From Methanosarcina sp. MTP4 (GTDB lineage: Archaea; Halobacteriota; Methanosarcinia; Methanosarcinales; Methanosarcinaceae), in NCBI RefSeq assembly GCF_000970045.1, contig NZ_CP009505.1, positions 1,798,001-1,862,000 of the forward strand: 64,000 nucleotides of DNA, written 5' to 3'. Shown piece by piece: positions 33,770 through 42,507 of this stretch. Every line of letters begins with the position of its first letter. The first letter of the stretch is position 1. A program made the position numbers and the translations under genes. The notes under the pieces were generated by a model, which was not told where the DNA came from, did no database searches, and saw only the letters and a list, made by a program, of their open reading frames with translations.

Positions 33770-34012
33770 ATGTACCGTTTCCTTGTTGTGATCGAAAAAG
33801 CAAACAACAATTATTCAGCGTATTCCCCTGACCTTCCGGGCTGTGTAGCAACCGGCTCCACCCGGGCTGAGGTAGAACAAAATATCCATGAGGCTATTGA
33901 AATGCATGTCCAGGGACTGCTGGAAGACAATTTGCCAATTCCGGAATCGGAATCCTTTGCTGAGTATGTGGCTGTTGCTGAAAAACCTTCCACCAGTTCA
34001 GAAGCTGTGTGA
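33770..34012 (+). CDS. HicB-family antitoxin (second, downstream of hicA)
   Basis: An 80-residue HicB-like protein, MYRFLVVIEKANNNYSAYSP then DLPGCVATGSTRAEVEQNIH and EAIEMHVQGLLEDNLPIPES. It is the more canonical HicB of the two (DLPGC motif). ATG 33770 follows GGAGG by eight bases. The C-terminal tail is short and lacks a DNA-binding domain. A hicB on each side of one hicA is not the usual layout: either two antitoxins share a toxin, or a second locus has lost its hicA. A decayed copy lies at 29828-30000. Confidence 0.85.
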   Translation: MYRFLVVIEKANNNYSAYSPDLPGCVATGSTRAEVEQNIHEAIEMHVQGLLEDNLPIPESESFAEYVAVAEKPSTSSEAV

Positions 34013-34019
34013 ATCCCAA

Positions 34020-34105
34020 TTCTGTATTAATATATTTTTTCGGTTGGCGGGTTGCTTCAATCCGCCCCTCCCCGCCTCCGCCTGTCCGAATTCGAGCGAT
34101 CGAAA
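34020..34105 (+). repeat. AAAATATATTTTTT dispersed element (copy 10, head only)
   Basis: Begins right after the hicB stop with TTCTGTATTAATATATTTTT, then CGGTTGGCGGGTTGCTTCAA and TCCGAATTCGAGCGATCGAA. It ends before the hairpin region. Confidence 0.75.
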
Positions 34106-34314
34106 AAAAGAAATCTTGATCAATTCGATACATAAGGCCTGAAAAAATGCCTTTTCAAAATTTTTTCAACCTTGTTTAAATGCATAATTCATTGTTTCCT
34201 TATACCCTGCCTTACATATTTGAGTACCGATTGAAATATTATATTTTCCAGTTCACCTATCTTTTTTATACATTGTTTGTATAGTAACTGTATCAAGCTC
34301 TTAATATACTTACT

Positions 34315-36966
34315 TTGAAGTTTTCAGAAGGTGTTGGGATAACTTTAGATGAGGCGAATAATGGTGATTCAAGGCTTAAACTAAAGCATATGTTGCTTTT
34401 ATTTTTCCTAGCTGCAATCTTTTTTCCTGAGTTTGTCGTTCCACTCTTAATTTTATTTTTACTTTCGCTGGTTTTTCTTAAAAAAGATCATCTCGCAGAT
34501 TATTCGAGCTATGTATATAAAATTTTGAGATCCGAGAAGGAAAGCATAAGTGAAGAAGCAAAAGAAAATATTGAAAAAACTATTTTAGACTTGTGCAAAA
34601 GTTACGAATCATACAAAATAAGAAAGGAGACTTACTTAACTTATCATGAGAAGGAAAAATTAATCAACGCCTGCAAGAGTTGTTTAGGTAACTGTTCTAT
34701 TTATACGCATAAAAGTAGACTTTTAGATGAGCCTTCTAAAGACTTTATCGGTAGATCAGTGGAGCAACTAACCTGTTTATTGAATGAACTTAAGGCACAT
34801 GACAATGAGGATTTCATACAGGAAAGAATCCAAAAATACGACACTTTGTTTCAGAAGTCTCCTTTTCCTCTGGACGACTCACAAAAAAGATCCATAGTAA
34901 TTGACGATACACATAATTTAGTTGTAGCAGGTGCTGGTTCTGGAAAAACCGAAGTCCTGATTACCAGAGCTGCTTACCTCACGGAAAGGGCCCCTGATGG
35001 GGTTGACTCTAAAAAAATACTTATTCTTGCGTTTCAGAATAAAGCGGCTGGAGAAGTTAGAAAGAGACTTGGTGAAAGGTTCGGGATTGATGCTATAGAA
35101 GTCAGGACTTTTCATTCATTGGGAAAGAAAATTCTTGAAGACGCCTGTAAAAACTCAGGTAAAGAGACCCCCGAATTAAAATTTTCTGGCTACAATTTTG
35201 AAAGAGAATTTTCCAGCCATGTAAATTCCCTATTCAGTCTTAAAAAAACGGACGGGAATTTCCAGAAGAAAATTATGAATTACATGAAACGTTACCATGA
35301 TAATGAGATAGTCAAGAGTAAAGATGATTTCGAAGAAAAAGAAGAATTTTACAAATACATGAAGGGTCTAACGTATACGGCTCTTGACGGCACTAAGGTC
35401 AAAAGTGAGGCTGAAAGGGCTATACTGAACTTTTTCCTGAGTCACAACTTAAACGGAGAAAGGATAAGGGTATTTTACGAAAATCCTGCGGAATGGATGG
35501 CTTATACCGATTCCAACGGCGATAAAAAAGTCCCAAGACCTGATTTTTTCTTTCCGGATTATGACATATACCTTGAACATTGGGCAATAGACAGAGATGG
35601 CAATGTGCCGGATTGGTTTGAGGGTGAAAATGCATCTGAAGAATACAGAAAAGGCATGGCGAAAAAAATTGAGAAATTTTCACAGCAGGAAAAGTATTCT
35701 CTTGTTGAAACCAGGCATTACGAATTCAAAGAAACTGATTTTGAGAAATCTTTGACCGAAAAGATGACAATTGCTTTAAAGGCAAAGTACCCGGATAAAG
35801 ATTTTGAGTTCACCCCTGCTCCGTATGAGCAAATTGTTAATAGATTGAGTGCTGAATGCAGGGAATCTGTCAAAGGTCTTTCTTTCAATATTGGTCGATT
35901 TATAACAATTGCTAAAACGTATAACGTGTCCCCGAAAAAGATTGAGCAAAGGCTCTTAAATGGGAGATGGTCTGCAAAACAAAAAAGGTTTGCAAGCATC
36001 GCTTTAGATATTTATGAAACTTATGATAATGAATTAAGAAATGAAAACAAAATTGATTTTTCTGATATGATCAATCTTGCTGTGAAAGAACTAAAAGAAG
36101 ACAGGGAATTATACAAAAACTCTTTTGACCAGATTTTAATTGATGAATATCAGGACATAAGTGCTCAAAGATATGAACTTATACGTGAACTTATGAATAA
36201 AAATGAAGGGTGTAAGCTATTTTGCGTGGGAGACGATTGGCAGAGCATAATGGGTTTTTCAGGGTCCAACCTTGATTTTTTCGTCAACTTCCATGAATAC
36301 TTCGATCATCCTGCAAGGACTGACCTTTCTATAAATTATAGGAGCTGTAAGTCTATCGTGAACACTGGGGCTGAAATTATAGTACACAATAAGGGTTCAC
36401 AGATCGAAAAAGAAACCTTTGCTAAAAATAATGATGAAACTCCCATCAGGGTCTACACCTCAGGTTATGGTCGCAGGTCCTCATACAGGTACTATTCCCA
36501 AATTACCACGCATTGTGTCGATTTAATAAAGTGTTATCTTGATGAAGGTTATGAGCCAAAAGACATTTTACTTCTATCCAGAATTGGAAAAAATATAATG
36601 ATGCAGAATAAGTTAAGGGAACATGCCGAAAAGTTGAATGTTCCTATTTCTTTTGATGGAAGCAAAAACCCGAATAAAGTACCCTTCATGACGGTTCACA
36701 GAAGCAAAGGTTTGCAAGCAAAGGTTGTTTTTCTGCTGAATGTGGTGGAAGACCTGTACGGCTTCCCCTGTGAATTAGAAAACCCTGACATTTTTGGACC
36801 CGCAACTCTTTCAAGTAAAAAAGGTAGATACGAGGAGGAAAGAAGACTTTTTTACGTTGGTGTGACGAGGGCTATGAGTGACTTGATTATTTATACCCGA
36901 AAAGATTCGGTTAGTAAATTCATAAACGAGATTGAAAATAAAGTAACTGTTTGTGAGCTGAAATAA
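34315..36966 (+). CDS. Membrane-anchored UvrD/Helicase-IV-like SF1 helicase with nuclease-like insertion
   Basis: An 883-residue protein starting at TTG 34315; no better start is visible. Residues 25-60 form two membrane helices or a hairpin (HMLLLFFLAAIFFPEFVVPL then LILFLLSLVFL), unusual for a helicase. SF1 motifs: Walker A VVAGAGSGKTEVLITR (about 202-217), AFQNKAAGEVRKRLG (Ia), LIDEYQDISAQRYE (Walker B, about 610), CVGDDWQSIMGFSG (III), LSINYRSCKSIVNTG (IV), TVHRSKGLQAKVVFLL (V) and RLFYVGVTRAMSDLII (VI). Between Ia and II sits a segment with KSEAERAILNFFLSHNL and RPDFFFPDYDIYLEHWAIDR (about 409-428), resembling the PD-(D/E)xK-like domain of Helicase IV relatives. A role in repair or invader defence at the membrane is inference. 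Confidence 0.85.
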   Translation: MKFSEGVGITLDEANNGDSRLKLKHMLLLFFLAAIFFPEFVVPLLILFLLSLVFLKKDHLADYSSYVYKILRSEKESISEEAKENIEKTILDLCKSYESYKIRKETYLTYHEKEKLINACKSCLGNCSIYTHKSRLLDEPSKDFIGRSVEQLTCLLNELKAHDNEDFIQERIQKYDTLFQKSPFPLDDSQKRSIVIDDTHNLVVAGAGSGKTEVLITRAAYLTERAPDGVDSKKILILAFQNKAAGEVRKRLGERFGIDAIEVRTFHSLGKKILEDACKNSGKETPELKFSGYNFEREFSSHVNSLFSLKKTDGNFQKKIMNYMKRYHDNEIVKSKDDFEEKEEFYKYMKGLTYTALDGTKVKSEAERAILNFFLSHNLNGERIRVFYENPAEWMAYTDSNGDKKVPRPDFFFPDYDIYLEHWAIDRDGNVPDWFEGENASEEYRKGMAKKIEKFSQQEKYSLVETRHYEFKETDFEKSLTEKMTIALKAKYPDKDFEFTPAPYEQIVNRLSAECRESVKGLSFNIGRFITIAKTYNVSPKKIEQRLLNGRWSAKQKRFASIALDIYETYDNELRNENKIDFSDMINLAVKELKEDRELYKNSFDQILIDEYQDISAQRYELIRELMNKNEGCKLFCVGDDWQSIMGFSGSNLDFFVNFHEYFDHPARTDLSINYRSCKSIVNTGAEIIVHNKGSQIEKETFAKNNDETPIRVYTSGYGRRSSYRYYSQITTHCVDLIKCYLDEGYEPKDILLLSRIGKNIMMQNKLREHAEKLNVPISFDGSKNPNKVPFMTVHRSKGLQAKVVFLLNVVEDLYGFPCELENPDIFGPATLSSKKGRYEEERRLFYVGVTRAMSDLIIYTRKDSVSKFINEIENKVTVCELK

Positions 36967-37442
36967 CGCAAATCAAATGTTTGGCAATTCATAATAGGTT
37001 GATATTAATTCCCGGCTCCTCGGATTTTTTTGTGAGTGAAACTTCCAAATTCTGTAAAAATATATTTTTTCAGTCGTCGGGCCGCTTCAATCTGCCCCTC
37101 CCCCGCCTCCGCCTGCCTGAATCCGAGCGCTTGAAAAACCGGCAATGTTTATTTAAAAGCAGCAAGTTTCTATCTCGCTCATTTTTCTATGCCTATAATG
37201 TTTTTTCAGGAGTTGTAATCTCATAATCTGTTATTTCTCACTTCACTCTTTACTAAGAATACAGTTCCCTTCAGTAACGGATAGCCCAATCATAAATTTT
37301 TGTCAACTTCCAAATATATTGTGCATTATTTATTTTATATATTATTTATGATCTAATTTATATATTATGTTATATCCATAATAATGGGGAAGATTTGCTT
37401 TAAAAAAATAAGTCTTTAAATTGAAACACTGGGGGGAAGAAA
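36967..37442 (+). repeat. Intergenic region with AAAATATATTTTTT element (copy 11)
   Basis: The element spans about 37047-37200: TTCTGTAAAAATATATTTTTT, CGGGCCGCTTCAATCTGCCC and CGGCAATGTTTATTTAAAAG. The rest (37200-37442) is AT-rich promoter of the FG-GAP gene, including TATATATTATTTATGATC-type stretches. No other gene. Confidence 0.75.
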
Positions 37443-39083
37443 ATTAGAAATGTTGGTATTTGTAAGAATTGTGCTCTCGGAATAATTATCGGAATAACAT
37501 TTCTGGTATTATTGTCGGGATCAGCATTGGGATGCGGGGTAATTGTGGATGCTGAATCCATTGATAAAATATCCCTGACGCCACCATCTGATAGATGGTT
37601 CGGCTGGTCGGTAAGTTCCGGAGATTATAACGGAGATGGATTGGCGGATGTCGTAGTGGGTAATCCATTTCGTGACGGTGAAGTTTACGTTTATTATGGA
37701 AAGAACAGTTTTCCAACAACAGCCAATAAGATATTAAGCTCTCCAAATGCCGAGGATGGCTTTGGATTTTATGTTTCTTCGGGTGATACGAACAAAGATG
37801 GATTTGATGATCTTGCCGTCGCAATGGATTGGGGCGTTAACAAAGTTTATGTTTACGAGGGAACTGCAGCAGGATTAAAAGACACTCCTGATAAAATACT
37901 CACACCGCCTGCCGGGTATCCAGAATATGGATTTGGTCACGAAACTTCTCTGGAAGGCGATATAAACGGAGATGGATTTTCGGACCTGTTGATCGGCGCA
38001 CGCGATGATGACAGGTTGTTATCAAATTTGTCAGATAGTTCTTCATACCTATACGTTTATTATGGGTCTGAATCAGGAATAGATAATCAGTTTTCTTCAT
38101 TTATCTCGTATCCTGGTACTGGGGGGATTAGTATTTCATCAGATGGAGATTTAAATGCTGATGGCTTTGACGACATAGCAGTATCAGTAGCTAAAGTTCC
38201 TCCTGCAGGTTATTTTGATGTTTATGTCTACAGAGGTTCATCTAATAAAAACCTCGCCTCTCCTCAAAAAATTAGTATACCCACTCCTGTCATAAATGTC
38301 TTTAATAGGGGTACAGTTTCATCAGCTGGTGATGTAAATGGAGACGGCTTTGAAGACCTTTTAATCGGTCATGAATATGCGGATGGCGCTTTTGAAAGGG
38401 AGGGAAAAGTCTATTTATTCTTTGGTTCCTGTTCAAGCCTTTCTTCTTCTCCAGATGTGGTTATTGATAATCCCAATCCAGAGTATAATGTAAGGTTTGG
38501 ATCAGCACTTTGCGGCATAAATGATTTCAATTTTGATGGGTTTGATGATATAGTGATCGGATGCCCCTATAGTTATGATGGGGACGCCTACATTTATTGT
38601 GGATCACCTTCAGGTATCACAAATTCTCCTTCCTTACATTTGACTGAAGAAGGGTATTTTGGATGGTCAGTGTCGCCAGTTGGTGATATCAAAGGAAATG
38701 GGCAAAACTTCTTCATCGTGGGTGAAGAGATGGGCGGTGCACATTTATATGCGTTGAACTTATCAAAAGATACAGATGATGCAACTTTGCCATGTATCTC
38801 AATCTGCTCGCCAACACCTAAACAACACCTTGATACATGTACCGTACCCGTAAGTGGAATAGCCTCTGATAATATTGGGCTTGGCAGAGTTGAAATCAAG
38901 GTAAATGACTGTGAATGGCAACTTGTAAGTGGAACATCTCCATGGACTGCTTTAGTAGAACTTTCAAAAAGGGGGAAAAATACTATTTATGTAAGAGCAA
39001 TCGATACTGCTGGAAATACTAAAGAGACTTCTGTGGATGTTATTGTGAATATAAATTCTTGCAATAAGGACAAAAATAAGTAA
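37443..39083 (+). CDS. Secreted FG-GAP/integrin-alpha-like beta-propeller protein with Ig-like C-terminus
   Basis: A protein of about 546 residues. The first in-frame ATG or GTG lies too far in; a TTG at 37512 would cut the signal peptide. Reading back to 37443 gives IRNVGICKNCALGIIIGITF then LVLLSGSALG, a convincing signal peptide, and codon 37443 (ATT) sits seven bases after GGGGGG, so an AUU start is probable. Seven FG-GAP blades carry calcium-loop motifs GDYNGDGLADVVVG, GDTNKDGFDDLAVA, GDINGDGFSDLLIG, GDLNADGFDDIAVS, GDVNGDGFEDLLIG, NDFNFDGFDDIVIG and GDIKGNGQNFFIVG (degenerate). The last 100 residues (about 420-535) form an Ig-like domain with DNIGLGRVEIKVND and NTIYVRAIDTAGNTKE. A cell-surface adhesion role is inferred. 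No C-terminal anchor is seen. Confidence 0.85.
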   Translation: MRNVGICKNCALGIIIGITFLVLLSGSALGCGVIVDAESIDKISLTPPSDRWFGWSVSSGDYNGDGLADVVVGNPFRDGEVYVYYGKNSFPTTANKILSSPNAEDGFGFYVSSGDTNKDGFDDLAVAMDWGVNKVYVYEGTAAGLKDTPDKILTPPAGYPEYGFGHETSLEGDINGDGFSDLLIGARDDDRLLSNLSDSSSYLYVYYGSESGIDNQFSSFISYPGTGGISISSDGDLNADGFDDIAVSVAKVPPAGYFDVYVYRGSSNKNLASPQKISIPTPVINVFNRGTVSSAGDVNGDGFEDLLIGHEYADGAFEREGKVYLFFGSCSSLSSSPDVVIDNPNPEYNVRFGSALCGINDFNFDGFDDIVIGCPYSYDGDAYIYCGSPSGITNSPSLHLTEEGYFGWSVSPVGDIKGNGQNFFIVGEEMGGAHLYALNLSKDTDDATLPCISICSPTPKQHLDTCTVPVSGIASDNIGLGRVEIKVNDCEWQLVSGTSPWTALVELSKRGKNTIYVRAIDTAGNTKETSVDVIVNINSCNKDKNK

Positions 39084-39489
39084 AAAGCTGTCAGTTCAGG
39101 ACGACCACTCTGACTTGCAGTAAAAAATAATCACATGAGATGATAATTTATAAATTGAGGGAATGTTCTTTTTAGGGAGCATTTATTTAAATTTTTTTCA
39201 CTATTCTCCTGGCTTCACATTATTACGACTTTCCGAAACTAAACCGCTAAATATTGAATGATCTTTGATTCTTTTCAATTCTGTAAAAATATATTTTTTC
39301 TGTAGGCGGGCCGCTTCAATCTGACCCTCCCCCCGCCTCCGCCTGTCCGAATTCGAGCGATCGAAACCCCTCCGGCAATTTTCATTTAAAAGCAGCAAGT
39401 TTCCATCTCGCTCATTTTTCCTGTTCTTTCAATCCCGTAGACCGATCCCACCCATAGGAATTTAAGCAAAAAGCCTTATAATCGATATT
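39084..39489 (+). repeat. Intergenic region with AAAATATATTTTTT element (copy 12)
   Basis: The element runs from about 39278 to 39420 with TTCTGTAAAAATATATTTTTT, GGCGGGCCGCTTCAATCTGA, TCCGAATTCGAGCGATCGAA and TTTAAAAGCAGCAAGTTTCC. The hicBA promoter follows: TTTAAG 29 bases before the hicB ATG. Confidence 0.75.
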
Positions 39490-39708
39490 ATGAGGTTCAA
39501 AATTATCCTTGAGGAAGACGAAGAAGCCGGAGGATTTGTTGCCAGCTGCCCCGGCTTACCAGGCTGTTTTTCGCAGGGGGATACGGCTGAAGAAGCTATC
39601 GGAAATATTAAAGAAGCGATTCAGGCCTGTCTGGAATCCCTCGCAGAAGATGAACTGCAGGAATGCATAGGGAAATCCTCCTGCAGAGTGGTTGATGTGG
39701 TTGCTTGA
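39490..39708 (+). CDS. hicB: HicB-family antitoxin
   Basis: A 72-residue HicB, MRFKIILEEDEEAGGFVASC then PGLPGCFSQGDTAEEAIGNI and KEAIQACLESLAEDELQECI. It is closely related to the orphan at 23837, but with a normal PGLPG loop and an intact C-terminus. The ATG is likely leaderless: the TATA-like TTTAAGCAAA begins 29 bases upstream. Its TGA directly abuts the hicA ATG. Confidence 0.88.
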   Translation: MRFKIILEEDEEAGGFVASCPGLPGCFSQGDTAEEAIGNIKEAIQACLESLAEDELQECIGKSSCRVVDVVA

Positions 39709-39933
39709 ATGTCCGGACTTCCTGTAATTTCCGGGATGCAGGCGATTAAAGCCTTTTCTAAAGCTGGCTGGTTCCCGCACCGGCAGGTGGGCAGCCATGT
39801 TGTCCTTCGAAAAGAAAGTTCAAGAGTTACGTTGACTGTTCCGAAGCATAAGGAACTGAAGCCTGGACTTTTGAGAAAGTTGATAAAAGCCTCAGGACTT
39901 ACGGTAGAAGAATTCGAAGCTCTTTTGAAGTAA
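39709..39933 (+). CDS. hicA: HicA-family mRNA interferase toxin
   Basis: A 74-residue HicA (YcfA) protein, MSGLPVISGMQAIKAFSKAG then WFPHRQVGSHVVLRKESSRV and KHKELKPGLLRKLIKASGLT. Catalytic His30 lies in the GSHVVL motif. It starts at the ATG immediately after the hicB stop, so the two are translationally coupled. The order hicB-hicA is the reverse of the commonest arrangement but well known. This is the only complete two-gene hicBA unit in the window. Confidence 0.9.
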   Translation: MSGLPVISGMQAIKAFSKAGWFPHRQVGSHVVLRKESSRVTLTVPKHKELKPGLLRKLIKASGLTVEEFEALLK

Positions 39934-39984
39934 AGTTTGTGGTTTGGCCATTTTTGGATTATATAGAGTTTTTCCAATCCCATA

Positions 39985-40325
39985 GCAGTTAAAATATATT
40001 TTTCCGGTAGGCGGGACGCTTCAATCTGCCCCTCCCCCCGCCTCCGCCTGTCCGAATTCGAGCGATCGAAACCCCCGGTAATGTTTATCTAAAAGCAGCA
40101 AGTTTCTATCTCGCTCATTTTCTCCCTCCTATCCTCGATCGTTTTCCTTCGGGGCTGCTTTTAAATTAGCAATACGACTTTTTGTGTGGGGTGTTTTTCG
40201 AATTGTAGTGGTACGTTTGTCCTCTCGACCCCAATTAAGTTAAAATATATTTTACAGGTTGGCGGTCACTTCAATTAATCCCCCGCATCCGCTTGTCCGA
40301 ATTTGATCGATCGAAAACCGTGATC
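39985..40325 (+). repeat. Tandem AAAATATATTTTTT elements (copies 13 and 14)
   Basis: Cores lie at about 39991 and 40243. The first unit, about 252 bp, is the short form: TAAAAGCAGC at 40091 and GCTGCTTTTA at 40155 can form a perfect 10-bp stem enclosing only a short pyrimidine-rich stretch, without the internal hairpins. Copy 14 has the GGCGGTCACTTCAATT variant. Confidence 0.85.
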
Positions 40326-40448
40326 CTTTAAGAACCTTCAAATAAACGTTCTTTTTTGCTCTCCTTTCGATATTTTATATTATCCTACTTTCAAAATTCA
40401 AATGAGAAAAATTAATATGTAATACAGTTATCTTTTTATTGGTGCTAG

Positions 40449-41711
40449 ATGGTTAAATGTAGTTTTTGTGGTAAAAAAATAGGATCTCTTCCATTTAAGT
40501 GTAAATTCTGTGGACTTTATTACTGCGAGGATTGTAGATTACCGGAGTTTCATAACTGCGTTGGATTAGATATCTATAATATTGAACATGAAATAAAATT
40601 TCAGGAACAAGCTTCTTTTGTTGTAAATAATTACGCAAAAGCAGATGATAGAGGCTATACCGTTATAGTGCAAAAACCTGATCCAGAAAGCAATAGGGGC
40701 AAAATAAATTCTTCTACTTCCATTCCTGAAAGGAAAGTATCCAGTACTAAATCAGGAAGACACAAAAAGAAAATATCGTCTCCACATTCTACTTCTGGCA
40801 ACAAAGTGGCAAACAATGAAAAAGGATTCGCTATTTCAGATAAAACCACGAAACCCATTGTTACAGCTAGTTTTAAAAATCAGTCAGAGAACAAGGAAAA
40901 CAAATTAAAAAGTTCAAGGACTAAGCATACTAAGCCAAATAATCCAACTTCTACGCCCAAAAATAAAAGTAAGCATGAAAAATACAAATCTAATAAATCA
41001 AAAAGCAGCATCAGAAAACCAAATGGGCAGGGTACTGGCTCAAGACCAAACTCTAAAGCACAGAGTCCAAAAAACGCGACCCTGTACTTAAGTTTGCTGT
41101 GTATCGCAATTCTGGGCACGTTATTTTTTATGAATAGCTATGAACCAGATGATACAGGTCCACTGAAAGATAATCTGGGTAATTTCCTGGACGATGGGAT
41201 TAGCAAAAAAGAAATTCCAATAGTTAAAGCCTCTGGAGAGTCTGTCCAGCTGGTTAATTACAAAAATGCGACCGACCCCACATGGGATGGGTTAATTTCT
41301 TTTCTCAGGAATGATCCGACGGATGGATCTACCTATAATGGCAGTTTTGTTTGTGCGGACTTTGCCGAAATGCTTCACAATAACGCTGAAAAAGCAGGAC
41401 TTAAAGCAGGATATGTCAGTGTAGATTTTCTGGATATGGAATCCCACGCCCTCAATGTTTTTAGCACCACGGATAAAGGTCTTGTCTTTGTGGACTGTAC
41501 CGGCGATACTGAAAAATTGGGTGCTCTGGACAGCAAAGATAAAATTGCTTATGTACAAATCGGAAAAGAGTATGGTATTGTATCGGCTTATAAAACAGAC
41601 TCCCCGGATTATGAATTCTATGAGATACACAAAAGAAAAAGGTCTCAGGGAGTGCCAGGGGTTTACTTTGACCCGTTAGGTATCGTGAAAGACTTTGAGA
41701 TCTACTGGTAA
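40449..41711 (+). CDS. AN1-type zinc finger - transmembrane - transglutaminase-like protein
   Basis: A 420-residue protein of unusual architecture. Residues 4-37 form an AN1-like zinc finger (C4, C7, C18, C21, C26, C29, H35, C37). Residues 80-210 are a disordered Lys/Ser/Asn-rich linker. A single membrane helix lies at 211-228 (TLYLSLLCIAILGTLFFM). The C-terminal domain looks like a transglutaminase/papain-like fold with a possible triad C302 (SFVCADFAEMLHNNAEKAG), H333 (ESHALNVF) and D349 (VFVDCTGD). With the finger inside, the enzyme domain would be extracytoplasmic. Peptide-bond or cross-linking activity is inference. The next gene encodes the same finger alone. A TATA-like TTTTTATTGG lies close to the ATG, suggesting a short leader. 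Confidence 0.85.
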   Translation: MVKCSFCGKKIGSLPFKCKFCGLYYCEDCRLPEFHNCVGLDIYNIEHEIKFQEQASFVVNNYAKADDRGYTVIVQKPDPESNRGKINSSTSIPERKVSSTKSGRHKKKISSPHSTSGNKVANNEKGFAISDKTTKPIVTASFKNQSENKENKLKSSRTKHTKPNNPTSTPKNKSKHEKYKSNKSKSSIRKPNGQGTGSRPNSKAQSPKNATLYLSLLCIAILGTLFFMNSYEPDDTGPLKDNLGNFLDDGISKKEIPIVKASGESVQLVNYKNATDPTWDGLISFLRNDPTDGSTYNGSFVCADFAEMLHNNAEKAGLKAGYVSVDFLDMESHALNVFSTTDKGLVFVDCTGDTEKLGALDSKDKIAYVQIGKEYGIVSAYKTDSPDYEFYEIHKRKRSQGVPGVYFDPLGIVKDFEIYW

Positions 41712-41797
41712 GGTTCTTGTGTTTCTGGAGTACAAGTGAGGTAGAAAATCATCTCGAAAATGAAAACATTTATTTTGTTCTTCTACAATTACTTTAC

Positions 41798-42331
41798 ATG
41801 GTTCAACAGTGTCCTAATTGTGGAGTGGTGGTCGGGAAACTCCATATGCGGTGTGTCTGGTGCGGAATGTACTTTTGTGAGGATTGTGTTGCTCCAGAAA
41901 AACATGACTGTCCCATATTTAAACAGCAGCTCGAGGAAGATGAGATCTCTTCAAATGAAGGTATTCCTGCTTTTTCCTATGACCTGTACAAACCTTATAT
42001 TTCCGAAGATGATTTAGAGTTTGAGGAGGAAGCTCAGGAGTTATCAGAAAGCGAAAAAGCCGAAAAGTTAGAGAAAAATAGAAGATTTATAGATGAACAG
42101 AATCGTATCTTCAAAGAAAGGGTTAAATCTGTTTTTGCAGAATCCGAATGTTTTGAAGATGATTACGAATTCTCGGAACCTGTTGTACTTGCTGAAAATG
42201 TTCTTGAACTGGATCAAGAAGTAACCCGGGAAAACCTGGAAACTGATTTGGTGCCGGATAACTCAAATTCAGATTTTAAGGACAAAAAAATATCTTTATG
42301 GGGTAAGATTACTTCTAAGTTCAACAGGTAA
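41798..42331 (+). CDS. AN1-type zinc-finger protein with acidic tail
   Basis: A 177-residue protein from ATG 41798; the open frame extends back to 41717 but that part is not family-like, and a TATA-like ACATTTATTTT begins about 30 bases before 41798, implying leaderless translation. The finger (C5, C8, C19, C22, C27, C30, H36, C38) has the same spacing as that of the upstream gene. The rest is strongly acidic and helical (SEDDLEFEEEAQELSESEKA; EKNRRFIDEQNRIFKERVKS) with a basic end, KISLWGKITSKFNR. It may be a soluble partner of the membrane protein upstream, with which it shares strand and finger type. The function is unknown. Confidence 0.78.
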   Translation: MVQQCPNCGVVVGKLHMRCVWCGMYFCEDCVAPEKHDCPIFKQQLEEDEISSNEGIPAFSYDLYKPYISEDDLEFEEEAQELSESEKAEKLEKNRRFIDEQNRIFKERVKSVFAESECFEDDYEFSEPVVLAENVLELDQEVTRENLETDLVPDNSNSDFKDKKISLWGKITSKFNR

Positions 42332-42409
42332 ATTGGTTATTGTATAGAATCGGAATGATGAGAAATGGCAGGAAATGGTTAGTTGGATAGTAAATGAAAG
42401 TTTTTCCTT

Positions 42410-42490
42410 TCGATCACATTTCAGTAATAATATATTTTTTCTGTTGGCGGGCTGCTCCAATTTGACCCCTAGCAACCGTTAGTCTAGACT
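42410..42490 (+). repeat. AAAATATATTTTTT dispersed element (copy 15, head only)
   Basis: TCAGTAATAATATATTTTTTC then TGTTGGCGGGCTGCTCCAAT, in the convergent space between the zinc-finger gene and the minus-strand gene. It diverges after about 60 bp. Confidence 0.7.
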
Positions 42491-42507
42491 ACCCCTCGAA
42501 ATCTTGT

